DNA of 64,000 bases from Phocaeicola salanitronis DSM 18170 (GCF_000190575.1 NC_015164.1:186001-250000), one strand, 5' to 3'. Shown: positions 1-12,808, numbered from the stretch's first letter. Made by a program: numbers and translations. Notes: generated by a model not told the origin, from the sequence alone.

Positions 1-369
1 TTCGTTATATGCTCCCATAACGCCCATCGCATCGGCACGGTTGATAATCACGTCGGCTTCCGCTCTCTGTGGCTTTTCCGAACCGACATACCGTTCCATC
101 TCATCGACATAATGCAAGGCGGAATCCGCCTGATAATGCAAGTATTGAGTGAACAGTTCACTACAGATTGTGTATCTTTGTGCATTATCGTATTCGTTGG
201 CAAGGCGTTGCTTCAGTTGGGCTATCGTTCTTTCCCGTTCTTCGCAGTGCTCTTTTTTCTTCCCGATTACCTCGTCCAATTCTTTCAGAATCCGTTCGTT
301 TGAAGACTGCCCCATGCAAGCAAACGCAAGAACATGCGACAATACAATTAATATAATAGTTTTTTTCAT
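1..369 (-). CDS. susR: SusR-like membrane regulator (DUF6377 type), N-terminal part
   Basis: This is the first 123 codons of a gene read leftward from an ATG at 369; the rest lies outside the window. The product starts with a hydrophobic signal segment (MKKTIILIVLSHVLAFAC) and continues into a helical, charged region with the pattern ERILKELDEVIGKK...REKTIAQLKQ-like, followed by HYQADSALHYVDEM, which is typical of TPR-containing sensor regulators of the DUF6377/SusR type. In Bacteroides these proteins sit in the inner membrane, sense maltose or longer oligosaccharides, and activate the divergent sus genes through a C-terminal DNA-binding part. Its position divergent from susA fits SusR. The symbol is inferred mainly from context, because the DNA-binding end is not visible. 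Confidence 0.72.
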   Translation of the reverse strand, partial: MKKTIILIVLSHVLAFACMGQSSNERILKELDEVIGKKKEHCEERERTIAQLKQRLANEYDNAQRYTICSELFTQYLHYQADSALHYVDEMERYVGSEKPQRAEADVIINRADAMGVMGAYNE

Positions 370-436
370 ACAATCTGATTTATATTTTTCACCTTTAAAT
401 TTAAGATAACTATCTTATTCTCATTGTTTTAATAAT

Positions 437-469
437 ATATTCCACTTATATTCCACTTATATTCCGCTT
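437..469. repeat. three tandem 11-bp repeats, candidate operator
   Basis: The unit ATATTCCACTT occurs at 437-447 and 448-458, and once more with one change (ATATTCCGCTT) at 459-469. A period of 11 bases puts each copy on the same face of the helix. The array lies about 30-60 bases upstream of a candidate -7 box for susA, which suits an activator site. A polymerase-slippage origin without function is the alternative. Confidence 0.6.
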
Positions 470-523
470 CCAAATGTACGAAATATTCCTCTATTTTCCT
501 ATTTTTGTTTAAAAGAAAAGTAA

Positions 524-2507
<1,984 letters not shown>

Positions 2508-2509
<2 letters not shown>

Positions 2510-2584
2510 ATGAAGAATGAAGAATTAAGAATGAAGAATAAGACATAAAGGTATTCTTCATTCTTAATTCTTCATTCTTCATTT
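2508..2584. repeat. perfect 33-bp inverted repeat after susA
   Basis: The arms 2508-2540 and 2552-2584 are exact reverse complements around an 11-base loop. The left arm starts inside the susA stop codon. The arms are built from the motif GAAGAAT(T/G)AA, a low-complexity palindrome type scattered in Bacteroides intergenic DNA. The RNA would fold into a long AU-rich hairpin that could end the susA transcript or stabilise its 3' end; it lacks a classical U-tract. Confidence 0.75.
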
Positions 2585-2703
2585 AAATCCTGTTTCTATT
2601 TTACCACTTACAAACAATACATAGCGCACTAATTACCAGTAAATTATACTTTATACATCTTTATATTTTCCGTCATACGAGAAGAAATCGTTTGAAAGAC
2701 ACA

Positions 2704-2711
2704 TAATTTTG
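2704..2711 (+). promoter_or_regulatory. candidate -7 box upstream of susB
   Basis: TAATTTTG fits the Bacteroidetes -7 consensus TAnnTTTG and lies 53 bases before the susB start. A TTTG at 2691-2694 is too close to serve as the -33 box, which again suggests activator dependence. In B. thetaiotaomicron susB-G is transcribed from a maltose-inducible promoter at this place; its use here is inferred. Confidence 0.4.
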
Positions 2712-2743
2712 CTTCCAGAAAATTGTAGCACAAATTTCATTAA

Positions 2744-4948
<2,205 letters not shown>

Positions 4949-4975
4949 TTTTTTCAGGATTAGTTGGATGATTTT

Positions 4976-5080
4976 TTGAACACAGAGACACCGGGACACA
5001 GAGTCTTTTTATAGTTAAACTAAAGGCATAATCACAAGAGATAAAAATAAATCTCTGTGCCTTTGTGTCTCTGTATTCAA
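4976..5080. repeat. GAACACAGAG inverted-repeat element, copy 1
   Basis: The left arm 4976-5003 (TTGAACACAGAGACACCGGG...) and the right arm 5053-5080 are reverse complements at 24 of 28 positions, with about 49 unrelated bases between them. The same arms recur at 12974-13115 and 20053-20309. It lies between susB and susC. This appears to be a dispersed intergenic repeat family of unknown function. Confidence 0.7.
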
Positions 5081-5138
5081 ATTAAAGAAAGAAACATACA
5101 GTTCTCAATAGGTAAATACATAAACAAACGCATCCGCA

Positions 5139-5171
5139 AGTCCCCTCCTCTGGGAGGGGATTTAGGGGAGG
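5139..5171. repeat. GC-rich hairpin repeat before susC
   Basis: TCCCCTCC-TCTG-GGAGGGGA (5141-5160) is a perfect 8-bp hairpin followed by TTTAGGGGAGG, which offers a second, competing partner for the left arm. It sits in the susC leader, about 50 bases before the start codon. It could shape mRNA ends or be a dispersed repeat; no function is shown by the sequence. Confidence 0.5.
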
Positions 5172-5220
5172 CTACAGAAAGAGAGAACCAATTTTATTAT
5201 TCATACTTAAACTAATAAAC

Positions 5221-8200
5221 ATGAAAATGAAAGATTTGAAAAGACGAAACAAGCTCCTGCTGCTATGGCTGGCGGGAATGCTGTTCTCCGTACAAGCCTT
5301 TGCGCAAAGCATTACGGTCAACGGAGTAGTGAAAGACAACTTGGGTGAACCGGTTATCGGCGCCAGCGTGTTGATAAAAGGCACTACCACCGGTACGATT
5401 ACCGACTTCGACGGTAATTTCACCTTGCAAGCCAACCAGGGAGACATCATCGCTATCTCCTTTATCGGATACAAAACGCAGGAACTTCCTGCTGCTGCCA
5501 ACATGAACGTCATCCTGTCAGACGATGCCGAATTGTTGGACGAAGTAGTGGTTATCGGTTATGGTCAAGTGAAGAAAGACGATGCCACCGGTTCGGTTAC
5601 GGCTATCAAGCCCGATGAATTGAGTAAAGGTATCACGACTAATGCACAAGACATGTTGGCTGGTAAGGTAGCCGGTGTAAGTGTCATTTCGAACGATGGT
5701 ACTCCAGGCGGCGGTGCAACCATCCGTATCCGCGGAGGTTCTTCATTGAACGCCAGCAACGACCCGTTGATTGTCATCGATGGATTGGCGTTGGATAATA
5801 GCGGTATCAAAGGTATGTCGAACGGACTTTCTATGGTTAACCCGAACGATATCGAAACCTTCACCGTATTGAAAGATGCTTCGGCTACCGCTATCTACGG
5901 TTCGCGTGCGTCAAACGGTGTCATTATCATCACTACTAAGAAGGGAAAGAGTGGACAGGCTCCGCGTGTAAGCTATAGCGGTTCGGTATCGGTGTCTACT
6001 ACTCAAAAACGTTACGATGTATTGAACGGGGACGAGTTCCGTGACTATGCACACCAATTATGGGGCGACAATTTGCCTGCTGAACTGGGCGATGCCAATA
6101 CCGACTGGCAAGACCAAGTGTTCCGCACAGCAGTCAGCACCGAACATAACGTATCTATCAACGGTGGATTCAAGAACCTGCCTTACCGTGTATCGTTAGG
6201 CTTTAACAAGAACAATGGTATTGTGAAGACTTCCGATTTCCAACGCTTCACTGCATCGGTCAACTTAGCTCCTTCGTTCTTCGATGATCATTTGAAAGTG
6301 AATGTGAACGCTAAATACATGAACGGGAAAAACCGCTATGCAGATGGAATCGGCGGTGCCATGGCCATGGATCCGACCCGTCCGGTATATAGCGATGATC
6401 CGATGTATACAACTTCAGGAGGATATTACCAAACGATGCAAGCAACCTCAGCTTTCTCTGACCCCGACTGGAACTATACAACAAACGTGAACACTCCGGG
6501 AAACCCCTTGGCTGCATTGGAACAAAAAGACGATACGGCTAACAGCAACGACTTCGTAGGAAACGTAGAAGTGGACTACAAATTCCATTTCCTGCCCGAC
6601 CTCCGGTTGCATGCAAGCATCGGCGGTGAATATGCAGAGGGAACTCAAACCACAATCTGGTCTCCCTATTCCTACTCATACAACTACTACGGAAGAAACC
6701 AGCTTTCGACCGAATACAAGTATAACCTTTCTTACAACGTATATGCGCAATACATCAAGGAAGTGGGCGACCACATGATTGACGTGATGGCAGGTGGTGA
6801 AGAGCAACACTTCCACCGCAACGGATATACCGAAGCGCAAGGTTGGGACAGCTATGCCGGAGTGGCACACGACGTGCAAGAACGTGGTCAGACTGCCTAC
6901 GCAACCCGTAATACATTGGTATCTTATTTCGGACGTTTGAACTATTCATACAAGAACCGTTATTTGCTTACTTTCACCATGCGTTTCGATGGTTCATCAC
7001 GCTTTGCCGACGGAAACCGTTGGGGTAAGTTCCCTTCGTTGGCATTGGGTTGGAAACTGAAAGAAGAAAACTTCTTGAAAGACGTGAATTTCCTTTCTGA
7101 CTTGAAACTTCGTTTGGGCTGGGGTATTACCGGTCAGCAAGACGTAACCGCCGACTTCGCCTATATGCCGTTGTATATCGTGAGCGATGACTATGCACAA
7201 TATCCGTTTGGAGACGAATATTATCATTCTTCCCGTCCGAATGCGTTCAACACGAACCTGAAATGGGAGCAGACAACTACATACAATGCCGGATTGGACT
7301 TCGGATTCCTGAACGGACGTATCGTGGGTAACATCGATGGATATTACCGTAAGACCGATGACTTGTTGAATAGTGTCAAGATTCCGGTAGGAACCAATTT
7401 CAATGCCCAAATGCTTCAGAACATCGGTTCGTTGAAGAACTACGGTGTGGAATTTTCTATCAATGCCAAACCGGTTGTTACGAAAGACTTCATGTGGGAC
7501 TTGACTTATAACTTTACTTGGAACCACAATGAAATTACCAAGCTGACCGGTGGAGATGATTCTAATTATTATGTAGAAACTGGCAATAAAATCAGTCGGG
7601 GAAACAACACCAAAGTACAAGTGAACAAAGTAGGCTATCCGGCTAATTCGTTCTATGTATATCAACAAGTGTACGATGAAAACGGCAAGCCTATTGAAAA
7701 CATGTTTGTCGACCGTAACAATGACGGTATCATTAATCCTGACGATAAGTATATTTACAAGAAACCGGCTGCCGACTTCCTGATGGGTCTTACTTCGAAG
7801 ATGACTTACAAGAACTGGGACTTCAGCTTCGCGCTCCGTGCCAGCCTGAACAACTATGTATATTATGACTTCTTGGCAGGCAAAGCCAATACCAGCCAGT
7901 CGGGTATCTTCTCGAACACTGCTTATAGCAACACCACCAAAGAAGCGATTGCATTAGGCTTTACCGGACAAGGTGACTATTACATGAGTGATTATTTTGT
8001 ACGTAACGCTTCATTCCTCCGTTGCGACAACATCACATTGGGTTACTCGTTCCAGGAACTCTTCAAGAGCCAGGCATACAAGGGTATCGGAGGACGTATC
8101 TACGCTACTTGCCAGAATCCGTTCATCATCACTGCATACGATGGACTTGACCCTGAAGTGCAGAGCGGTATTGACGGAAGTCCTTATCCGCGTGCGTTGA

Positions 8201-8232
8201 CGTTCTTGCTGGGATTAACTTTACAATTCTAA
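5221..8232 (+). CDS. susC: SusC, TonB-dependent starch oligosaccharide transporter
   Basis: SusC is the outer-membrane TonB-dependent channel that imports malto-oligosaccharides together with SusD. The 1003-residue length is close to B. thetaiotaomicron SusC (about 1002). It has a signal peptide ending at QAFA, a carboxypeptidase-D-like N-terminal domain (about 30-110: VNGVVKDNLGEPVIGASV, TDFDGNF), a TonB-box/plug start (LLDEVVVIGYGQVKK), a plug (about 120-240, with IRIRGGSSLNASNDPL), and a 22-strand barrel ending in the aromatic terminus TLQF. Only 24 bases separate it from susD. No SusC-type anti-sigma contact domain is present, so control is expected through SusR. Confidence 0.96.
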   Translation: MKMKDLKRRNKLLLLWLAGMLFSVQAFAQSITVNGVVKDNLGEPVIGASVLIKGTTTGTITDFDGNFTLQANQGDIIAISFIGYKTQELPAAANMNVILSDDAELLDEVVVIGYGQVKKDDATGSVTAIKPDELSKGITTNAQDMLAGKVAGVSVISNDGTPGGGATIRIRGGSSLNASNDPLIVIDGLALDNSGIKGMSNGLSMVNPNDIETFTVLKDASATAIYGSRASNGVIIITTKKGKSGQAPRVSYSGSVSVSTTQKRYDVLNGDEFRDYAHQLWGDNLPAELGDANTDWQDQVFRTAVSTEHNVSINGGFKNLPYRVSLGFNKNNGIVKTSDFQRFTASVNLAPSFFDDHLKVNVNAKYMNGKNRYADGIGGAMAMDPTRPVYSDDPMYTTSGGYYQTMQATSAFSDPDWNYTTNVNTPGNPLAALEQKDDTANSNDFVGNVEVDYKFHFLPDLRLHASIGGEYAEGTQTTIWSPYSYSYNYYGRNQLSTEYKYNLSYNVYAQYIKEVGDHMIDVMAGGEEQHFHRNGYTEAQGWDSYAGVAHDVQERGQTAYATRNTLVSYFGRLNYSYKNRYLLTFTMRFDGSSRFADGNRWGKFPSLALGWKLKEENFLKDVNFLSDLKLRLGWGITGQQDVTADFAYMPLYIVSDDYAQYPFGDEYYHSSRPNAFNTNLKWEQTTTYNAGLDFGFLNGRIVGNIDGYYRKTDDLLNSVKIPVGTNFNAQMLQNIGSLKNYGVEFSINAKPVVTKDFMWDLTYNFTWNHNEITKLTGGDDSNYYVETGNKISRGNNTKVQVNKVGYPANSFYVYQQVYDENGKPIENMFVDRNNDGIINPDDKYIYKKPAADFLMGLTSKMTYKNWDFSFALRASLNNYVYYDFLAGKANTSQSGIFSNTAYSNTTKEAIALGFTGQGDYYMSDYFVRNASFLRCDNITLGYSFQELFKSQAYKGIGGRIYATCQNPFIITAYDGLDPEVQSGIDGSPYPRALTFLLGLTLQF

Positions 8233-8256
8233 ACCTTGAAAACAATTGATTGATAT

Positions 8257-9924
8257 ATGAAAACAAGATATTTCAAACCTATATTGTCGGCAGCACTGCT
8301 TGCTGCTACTACACTGGGAAGCGTGTCATGCATCAACGATCTTGACATCAGCTCCATCGACCCGCAAAGCTCTTCCAGTTTCGACCAATGGGGAGCATTC
8401 GTAAAACAATATTCCATGCTGGGATTGACCGGTCAGAAAGGTCTTGCCGGAACTCCTGACCTTGACGGACAAGATGAAGGCGAATCTGGCTTTTACCGTA
8501 CCGTATTCAACTGCAACGAACTCTCGACAGACGAATGCATTTGGGTATGGCAGGACAATGTGGACATCCCTCAGTTTACCGGATTGTCATGGAACTCGTC
8601 CAGCCAACGTACCGAATGGGTTTATGTGCGCTTGGGATACGACATTACCCAAATGAACTTTTTCCTCGACCAGACTGAAGGAAAAACCGATGCCGAGACC
8701 CTTCAGCAACGTGCCGAAGTGCGCTTCTTGCGTGCCCTGCACTATTGGTACTTTATTGATTTGTTCGGCAAAGCTCCGTTTAAAGAACATTTCAACAATG
8801 ATTTGCCTGTAGAAAAAGGCGGTAAAGAATTGTATGACTATATCCAGACCGAACTGGCAGAAGCCGAAGCCGATATGTACGAACCGGGACAAGCGCCTTT
8901 CGGACGTGCGGACAAAGCTGCCAACTGGTTGCTCCGTGCCCGTCTCTACCTGAATGCAGAAGTCTATACAGGTACAGCCGATTATGAAAATGCCAAGACG
9001 TATGCCGATAAAGTTATCAATTCGGGGGCTTACCAACTTTGCGATGACTACCGCCTGATGTTCATGGCAGACAATGACCGGAATCGGGAAGCGATGCAAG
9101 AAATCATTCTTCCTATCCGTCAGGACGGTATGAAAACCCGTAATTACGGAGGTTCTACGTATTTGGTATGCGGAACCCGTACAGGCGGTATGCCTTATAT
9201 GGGAACCACCAACGGATGGTCTTGTATCATTGCACGCAACGCATTGGTGTATAAGTTCTTCCCGAACAAAGACGTGCCGATGATTCCGGAAGACGTAGAT
9301 GTTCCGGCACAAGCCGACCTGCCCAATGATGCAGCTATTGATGCATGGGACGCACAATACGGTGTACGTACCGTAGATATTATCGCAGCTGCCGGAGACG
9401 ACCGTGCTATGTTCTATGCCGGTGCGGGTGGCGGACGGCGTACCATGGACCCCAGTGCCATCAATAGTTTCCAAAGCGGCCTTTCCATCGTAAAATGGCA
9501 GAACATCTGTTCCGATGGAGCAGCAACCAGCCACACTGAATATCCGGATACCGATATTCCTTTGTTACGTCTGGCAGAAGCTTACCTGACACGTGCGGAA
9601 GCTAACTACCGGTTAGGGGATACCAATGCGGCTTTGCAAGATATCGTGACGTTAAGAAGTCACCGTGGCTGCACTACTCAGCCTGTGGCAAGTGATATCG
9701 ACGAAATGTATATCTTGGATGAATGGGCACGCGAATTCTATCTGGAAGGACGCCGCCGTTCTGATTTGGTACGCTTCGATTGTTTCACCACAGACAAATA
9801 TCTTTGGGATTGGAAAGGCGGTGTAAAAGAAGGACGTCCGGTAAGCGATATCTACAATGTATTCCCGATTCCGGAAACAGACATCAACAACAACCCGAAC
9901 ATGACACAGAATGAAGGGTATTAA
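8257..9924 (+). CDS. susD: SusD, starch-binding outer-membrane lipoprotein
   Basis: SusD is the surface lipoprotein lid that caps SusC and binds the helical form of starch. The 555-residue product has a lipobox ending at Cys25 (LGSVSC) and four TPR-like helical repeats. Residues known to contact starch in SusD are found at matching numbers: Asp73, Arg81, Trp98 and Asn101, with Tyr297 and Trp321 one position from the reference Tyr296 and Trp320. This ties the locus to starch rather than another glucan. It is followed after 15 bases by susE. Confidence 0.96.
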   Translation: MKTRYFKPILSAALLAATTLGSVSCINDLDISSIDPQSSSSFDQWGAFVKQYSMLGLTGQKGLAGTPDLDGQDEGESGFYRTVFNCNELSTDECIWVWQDNVDIPQFTGLSWNSSSQRTEWVYVRLGYDITQMNFFLDQTEGKTDAETLQQRAEVRFLRALHYWYFIDLFGKAPFKEHFNNDLPVEKGGKELYDYIQTELAEAEADMYEPGQAPFGRADKAANWLLRARLYLNAEVYTGTADYENAKTYADKVINSGAYQLCDDYRLMFMADNDRNREAMQEIILPIRQDGMKTRNYGGSTYLVCGTRTGGMPYMGTTNGWSCIIARNALVYKFFPNKDVPMIPEDVDVPAQADLPNDAAIDAWDAQYGVRTVDIIAAAGDDRAMFYAGAGGGRRTMDPSAINSFQSGLSIVKWQNICSDGAATSHTEYPDTDIPLLRLAEAYLTRAEANYRLGDTNAALQDIVTLRSHRGCTTQPVASDIDEMYILDEWAREFYLEGRRRSDLVRFDCFTTDKYLWDWKGGVKEGRPVSDIYNVFPIPETDINNNPNMTQNEGY

Positions 9925-9939
9925 TGAACTATTTAAATA

Positions 9940-11118
9940 ATGAAAGCCATGAAAAGAATAACCAACATACTCTGTATGGCAGGAATGGGATTGATGCTCT
10001 TCTCTGCCTGCGAAACGGATAGAGACGATAACCCGACTTTATACGAACCGGAAAGTTTTGTACTGAATACCCCGGATGACAAAATGTATGACTTAGGCGC
10101 TAACGACACGATACGATTGACACTGACTCCTCCCGAATACGGATTTTCAGCAGCCACGACGTATAGCGTACAAGTCAGTTTGCAACAAGACTTTATTGAT
10201 GAAACAGAGGAGGCGGATGCAAACTATTCGACTCTGAGCACACCATATGATACTGCTTCGATAGCATTGCGTCCGGATCAGTTGAACTCGGCTTTAGCCG
10301 GTCAATACCAGACGTTGCATCCTGATGAAAACCCGACCGGAGCTACCGTTACGGCATATATACGCGTGAAAGCGGAAATCACGGGAAGCGGAAGAGGGCT
10401 TTCCACTTCAAACACAATCGCTGTCAACCAAGTGAAGCTGGGCGAAGTGGTAAATGCGCTTGAACCGCCTACCACTATGTATCTGATAGGTTCGTCAATC
10501 GGTGCCGGAGGCTGGAGCGAATGGAAGCCAATGGTAGCGGTTAATGGCATGGCTGGCGAATTCTGGTCGATGGTATACTTCGATGCGAATGCCGTATTTA
10601 AGTTTGGCACGATGGTAAACGAATACATCGGTTATACCGATAGCCGTTTGACAATCAAAGACAATGCAGGAGCCGGAGTATCTGAGGCACCAACTGACGG
10701 TAACATTCAGGTAAGCAAAGCCGGATGGTATATCCTCTATATCCAGGCAGCTGTCAATGGCGACGACTATGCATTCACCATGACTTTCTATGAACCCAAT
10801 GTTTATGTATTCGGAGCAACAGCAAAAGATTCATGGGGTTATACAGACGAATGGAAGTTCACCGTTCCAGATACCAAAGAAGGTAATTTCGAATCACCTG
10901 TTCTTGGTGCAACCGGCGAAGTGCGTATGTGTATCCAAGCCAACACCGATTGGTGGAGATTGGAATTCACCTTGAAAGATGGAACAGACATCTTCTATCG
11001 TGAGAATAATGCTGTCAACAGCGGATGGACCGATATGGGGTCTGAATATTCCGTAACCGGAAAATCTGGTCAAAAGATTTACCTGAACTTTGCCAGTGGA
11101 ACCGGAGAAGTAAAATAA
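9940..11118 (+). CDS. susE: SusE-like outer-membrane starch-binding lipoprotein
   Basis: SusE is a multi-domain surface lipoprotein that binds malto-oligosaccharides and helps hold starch at the cell surface without cutting it. The 392-residue product (reference about 387) has a lipobox ending at Cys24 (LMLFSAC), an Ig-like N-terminal domain (about 35-170, with a PPEYGFSAATTYSVQVS stretch), and two C-terminal beta domains with the tryptophans and tyrosines typical of SusE/SusF carbohydrate-binding modules (MYLIGSSIGAGGWSEW; VYVFGATAKDSWGYTDEW). The second ATG at 9949 is an alternative start. It is the last gene of the operon; neither susF nor susG follows. Confidence 0.9.
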   Translation: MKAMKRITNILCMAGMGLMLFSACETDRDDNPTLYEPESFVLNTPDDKMYDLGANDTIRLTLTPPEYGFSAATTYSVQVSLQQDFIDETEEADANYSTLSTPYDTASIALRPDQLNSALAGQYQTLHPDENPTGATVTAYIRVKAEITGSGRGLSTSNTIAVNQVKLGEVVNALEPPTTMYLIGSSIGAGGWSEWKPMVAVNGMAGEFWSMVYFDANAVFKFGTMVNEYIGYTDSRLTIKDNAGAGVSEAPTDGNIQVSKAGWYILYIQAAVNGDDYAFTMTFYEPNVYVFGATAKDSWGYTDEWKFTVPDTKEGNFESPVLGATGEVRMCIQANTDWWRLEFTLKDGTDIFYRENNAVNSGWTDMGSEYSVTGKSGQKIYLNFASGTGEVK

Positions 11119-11166
11119 GATATTCAATGATTACTCACAGGTAATAGTTAAGTTAAACTTGCATTT

Positions 11167-11205
11167 AAAAGCCCCCGGCTGCAAAGAGCGGTCGGGGGCT
11201 TTTTG
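11167..11205 (+). terminator. rho-independent terminator of the sus operon
   Basis: AAAAGCCCCCG (11167-11177) pairs with CGGGGGCTTTTT (11193-11204), giving a GC-rich stem with a T-run on the plus side. The A-run on the left makes it usable in both directions. It lies 48 bases after the susE stop. Confidence 0.92.
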
Positions 11206-11217
11206 TAAGATTTCTGA

Positions 11218-11349
11218 AAAAAGAGGAACGATTTATCAGAAAAAGACGTAGCTTTCCGTAATTTAGCGGGAATATGGGCAAACGATTCTGAGGCAGAAGC
11301 AATGACATCTATCATACGTGACGGAAGAAGCGACCGCCAGCGATGCTGA
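11218..11349 (+). pseudogene. remnant of a small antitoxin-like gene
   Basis: An open frame from 11218 to the stop at 11347-11349 reads KKRNDLSEKDVAFRNLAGIWAND and ends SIIRDGRSDRQRC. The pattern LAG-W--(D/N)-EAE-M---IRDGR at the extreme C-terminus is the usual tail of small Bacteroidetes antitoxins of RelE/PIN-type pairs. There is no start codon before the conserved part and a stop sits immediately upstream, so only the tail survives. It lies next to an intact toxin/antitoxin pair on the other strand. The assignment rests on pattern recognition and the fragment is short. Confidence 0.4.
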
Positions 11350-11362
11350 TACGGGCGGTCGC
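11330..11362 (+). terminator. 9-bp GC-rich hairpin over the remnant's stop
   Basis: GCGACCGCC (11330-11338) and GGCGGTCGC (11354-11362) form a perfect stem with a 15-base loop. The following GTTCTCTC is a weak U-tract. It could be the former terminator of the antitoxin remnant, or could end the converging toxin/antitoxin transcript. Confidence 0.45.
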
Positions 11363-11382
11363 GTTCTCTCCATAATACGGTA

Positions 11383-11658
11383 TCAAAACAAATCAGAATG
11401 AGTCCCCGTATTAGCCATCAACATAATCAACTCGTTATCATCCTGTTGCCATAGCAATAACCAATCCGGACGGATGTGACACTCCATCGTACCCCTTTTA
11501 TCTCCTTTAAGCGGATGGGGGTAATACTTTGCCGGAAGGTTGCCGGTTTCTACCAATAAATCCATAACCTCTTTCAGTTCTTCCATAGGCAAGCCACGAC
11601 GTTGACAACGCTTTACGTCTTTCTTGAATTGCTTAGTGACTTTTAAACGGTATTTCAT
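11383..11658 (-). CDS. YafQ-type mRNA interferase toxin
   Basis: This 91-residue protein belongs to the YafQ branch of the RelE fold, ribosome-dependent RNases that cut mRNA in the A site. The catalytic set of E. coli YafQ (His50, His63, Asp67, Trp68, His87, Phe91) has counterparts here: His48 (YPHPL), His61 with Asp65 and Trp66 (CHIRPDW), His87 and the C-terminal Phe91 (TGTHSDLF). All are intact, so the toxin is probably active. The gene starts inside the last codons of its partner (4-base overlap), the usual antitoxin-first order. Confidence 0.88.
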   Translation of the reverse strand: MKYRLKVTKQFKKDVKRCQRRGLPMEELKEVMDLLVETGNLPAKYYPHPLKGDKRGTMECHIRPDWLLLWQQDDNELIMLMANTGTHSDLF

Positions 11659-11930
11659 GGTTCAGGCTCATTCAACACATCATTGAAAAAATCATCCACG
11701 CTTTTATACTCGTAAACATCGCCATTTCGAATATCGTCTAAAGACTGTTCGTATGTCGACCGTTTCCTGATATGCCATCCCATACGGTCTATTAACGTTT
11801 TGAGAAAACCTAAATCAGCTTTAGGCAACTGCACAAGCACCGTTTCCGTCAAATTATCCGGTTCAATAGCCGGAGTGTGTACCATTTTGTCTTTCATATC
11901 TTTTCTAATTTTATCCCTTATCTCAACCAA
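11655..11930 (-). CDS. antitoxin partner of the YafQ-type toxin
   Basis: This 91-residue acidic protein directly precedes the toxin and overlaps it by 4 bases, which is why it is called the antitoxin. The C-terminal segment (RSTYEQSLDDIRNGDVYEYKSVDDFFNDVL) has the look of RelB/DinJ-type toxin-binding tails. The N-terminal half is not a recognisable ribbon-helix-helix, so the DNA-binding part is unclear. The GTG/ATG at 11930 overlaps the end of the LysM gene by 13 bases; starts at internal Met codons (residues 12 or 16) are possible. Co-transcription with the LysM gene upstream is likely from the overlap. Confidence 0.68.
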   Translation of the reverse strand: MVEIRDKIRKDMKDKMVHTPAIEPDNLTETVLVQLPKADLGFLKTLIDRMGWHIRKRSTYEQSLDDIRNGDVYEYKSVDDFFNDVLNEPEP

Positions 11931-12808
11931 ATAATATCCCCTACCTTAATCTGCGCCGTTTCCGGATCCAGCTTGTTCAGCTTATAGAGGTTCTTTATCT
12001 TGATGCCGAACATCTGCGAAATGCTGTACATCGAATCCCCTTCTTTCACAATATAAGATATGTGGTCTTTGGTGGCTTTCTTTCGTTTCTCTTCTAAGTA
12101 AACGATTTCGCCCCCTTGGAACTCGTAATCTTTCGGTAACTCATTGTACTTGCGCACATTTTTCTTCTTGATGTCAAACTCCTTGCCGATGCTCTTGAAC
12201 GTATCTCCCCGACGGGCTATGATATAAAGGAGTTCGTTTGCCAGATAAGGCTGGTGCGGGTTGGGAAACTCTTCCGCCCATTTCAAGCCTCCTTTTTTAT
12301 CATATTTGTCCAAATCGTACGTCTCGATGATGTTAATCAGGCGGGTCGCATAACGGGGGTCGGTGGCATATCCTGCCTTTTTCAACCCTTTTGCCCAGCC
12401 TTTATAATCCGTTATTTTCAGGCGGAACAAGAATGCGTATCGTGCACCCGAACGCAAGAACTTGGAATGGTCGCGATACGAATCCTTGGGATGCTTGTAA
12501 GCACGGAAACATTCGTTGGGCGCATCATCGGTATACCGCACCGAACGCCCGTCCCACGATCCGCCGCACTTGATGCCGAAATGGTTGTTCGACTTCCGTG
12601 CCAACTGGCTTCTGCCCGCACCCGACTCTAACAACCCTTGTGCCAACGTAATGCTTGCCGGAATACGGTAATGTTTCATTTCGTCTACCGCAATGCTGCG
12701 GTATTTCTTGATATAGTCTTCGTATGCTTTGTTCCGTTGCTGTGCCGAAACCGCGCTTGTCCCGCATAGCAGGACGATAACCATCAGCCAATGAATGAGT
12801 TTCTTCAT
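11918..12808 (-). CDS. secreted glucosaminidase with two LysM domains
   Basis: This 296-residue enzyme should cut peptidoglycan glycan strands outside the cytoplasmic membrane. The ATG at 12808 is chosen because it opens a signal peptide (MKKLIHWLMVIVLLCGTSAVSA); the frame extends upstream without it. Residues about 25-170 form a GH73/FlgJ-like domain with the catalytic pattern ITLAQGLLESGAGRSQLA and NNHFGIKC. Two LysM repeats follow: about 195-240 (YIIARRGDTFKSIGKEF) and 250-296 (YIVKEGDSMYSISQMF). This architecture is widespread in Bacteroidetes. Probable roles are cell-wall remodelling or daughter-cell separation. Its end overlaps the antitoxin gene. Confidence 0.88.
   Translation of the reverse strand: MKKLIHWLMVIVLLCGTSAVSAQQRNKAYEDYIKKYRSIAVDEMKHYRIPASITLAQGLLESGAGRSQLARKSNNHFGIKCGGSWDGRSVRYTDDAPNECFRAYKHPKDSYRDHSKFLRSGARYAFLFRLKITDYKGWAKGLKKAGYATDPRYATRLINIIETYDLDKYDKKGGLKWAEEFPNPHQPYLANELLYIIARRGDTFKSIGKEFDIKKKNVRKYNELPKDYEFQGGEIVYLEEKRKKATKDHISYIVKEGDSMYSISQMFGIKIKNLYKLNKLDPETAQIKVGDIIWLR

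Noticed and set aside
185..373. 62-codon minus-strand frame starting at 373
   Set aside because: It lies in a different frame from the SusR-like product, which has a signal peptide, continuous homology and runs to the window edge.
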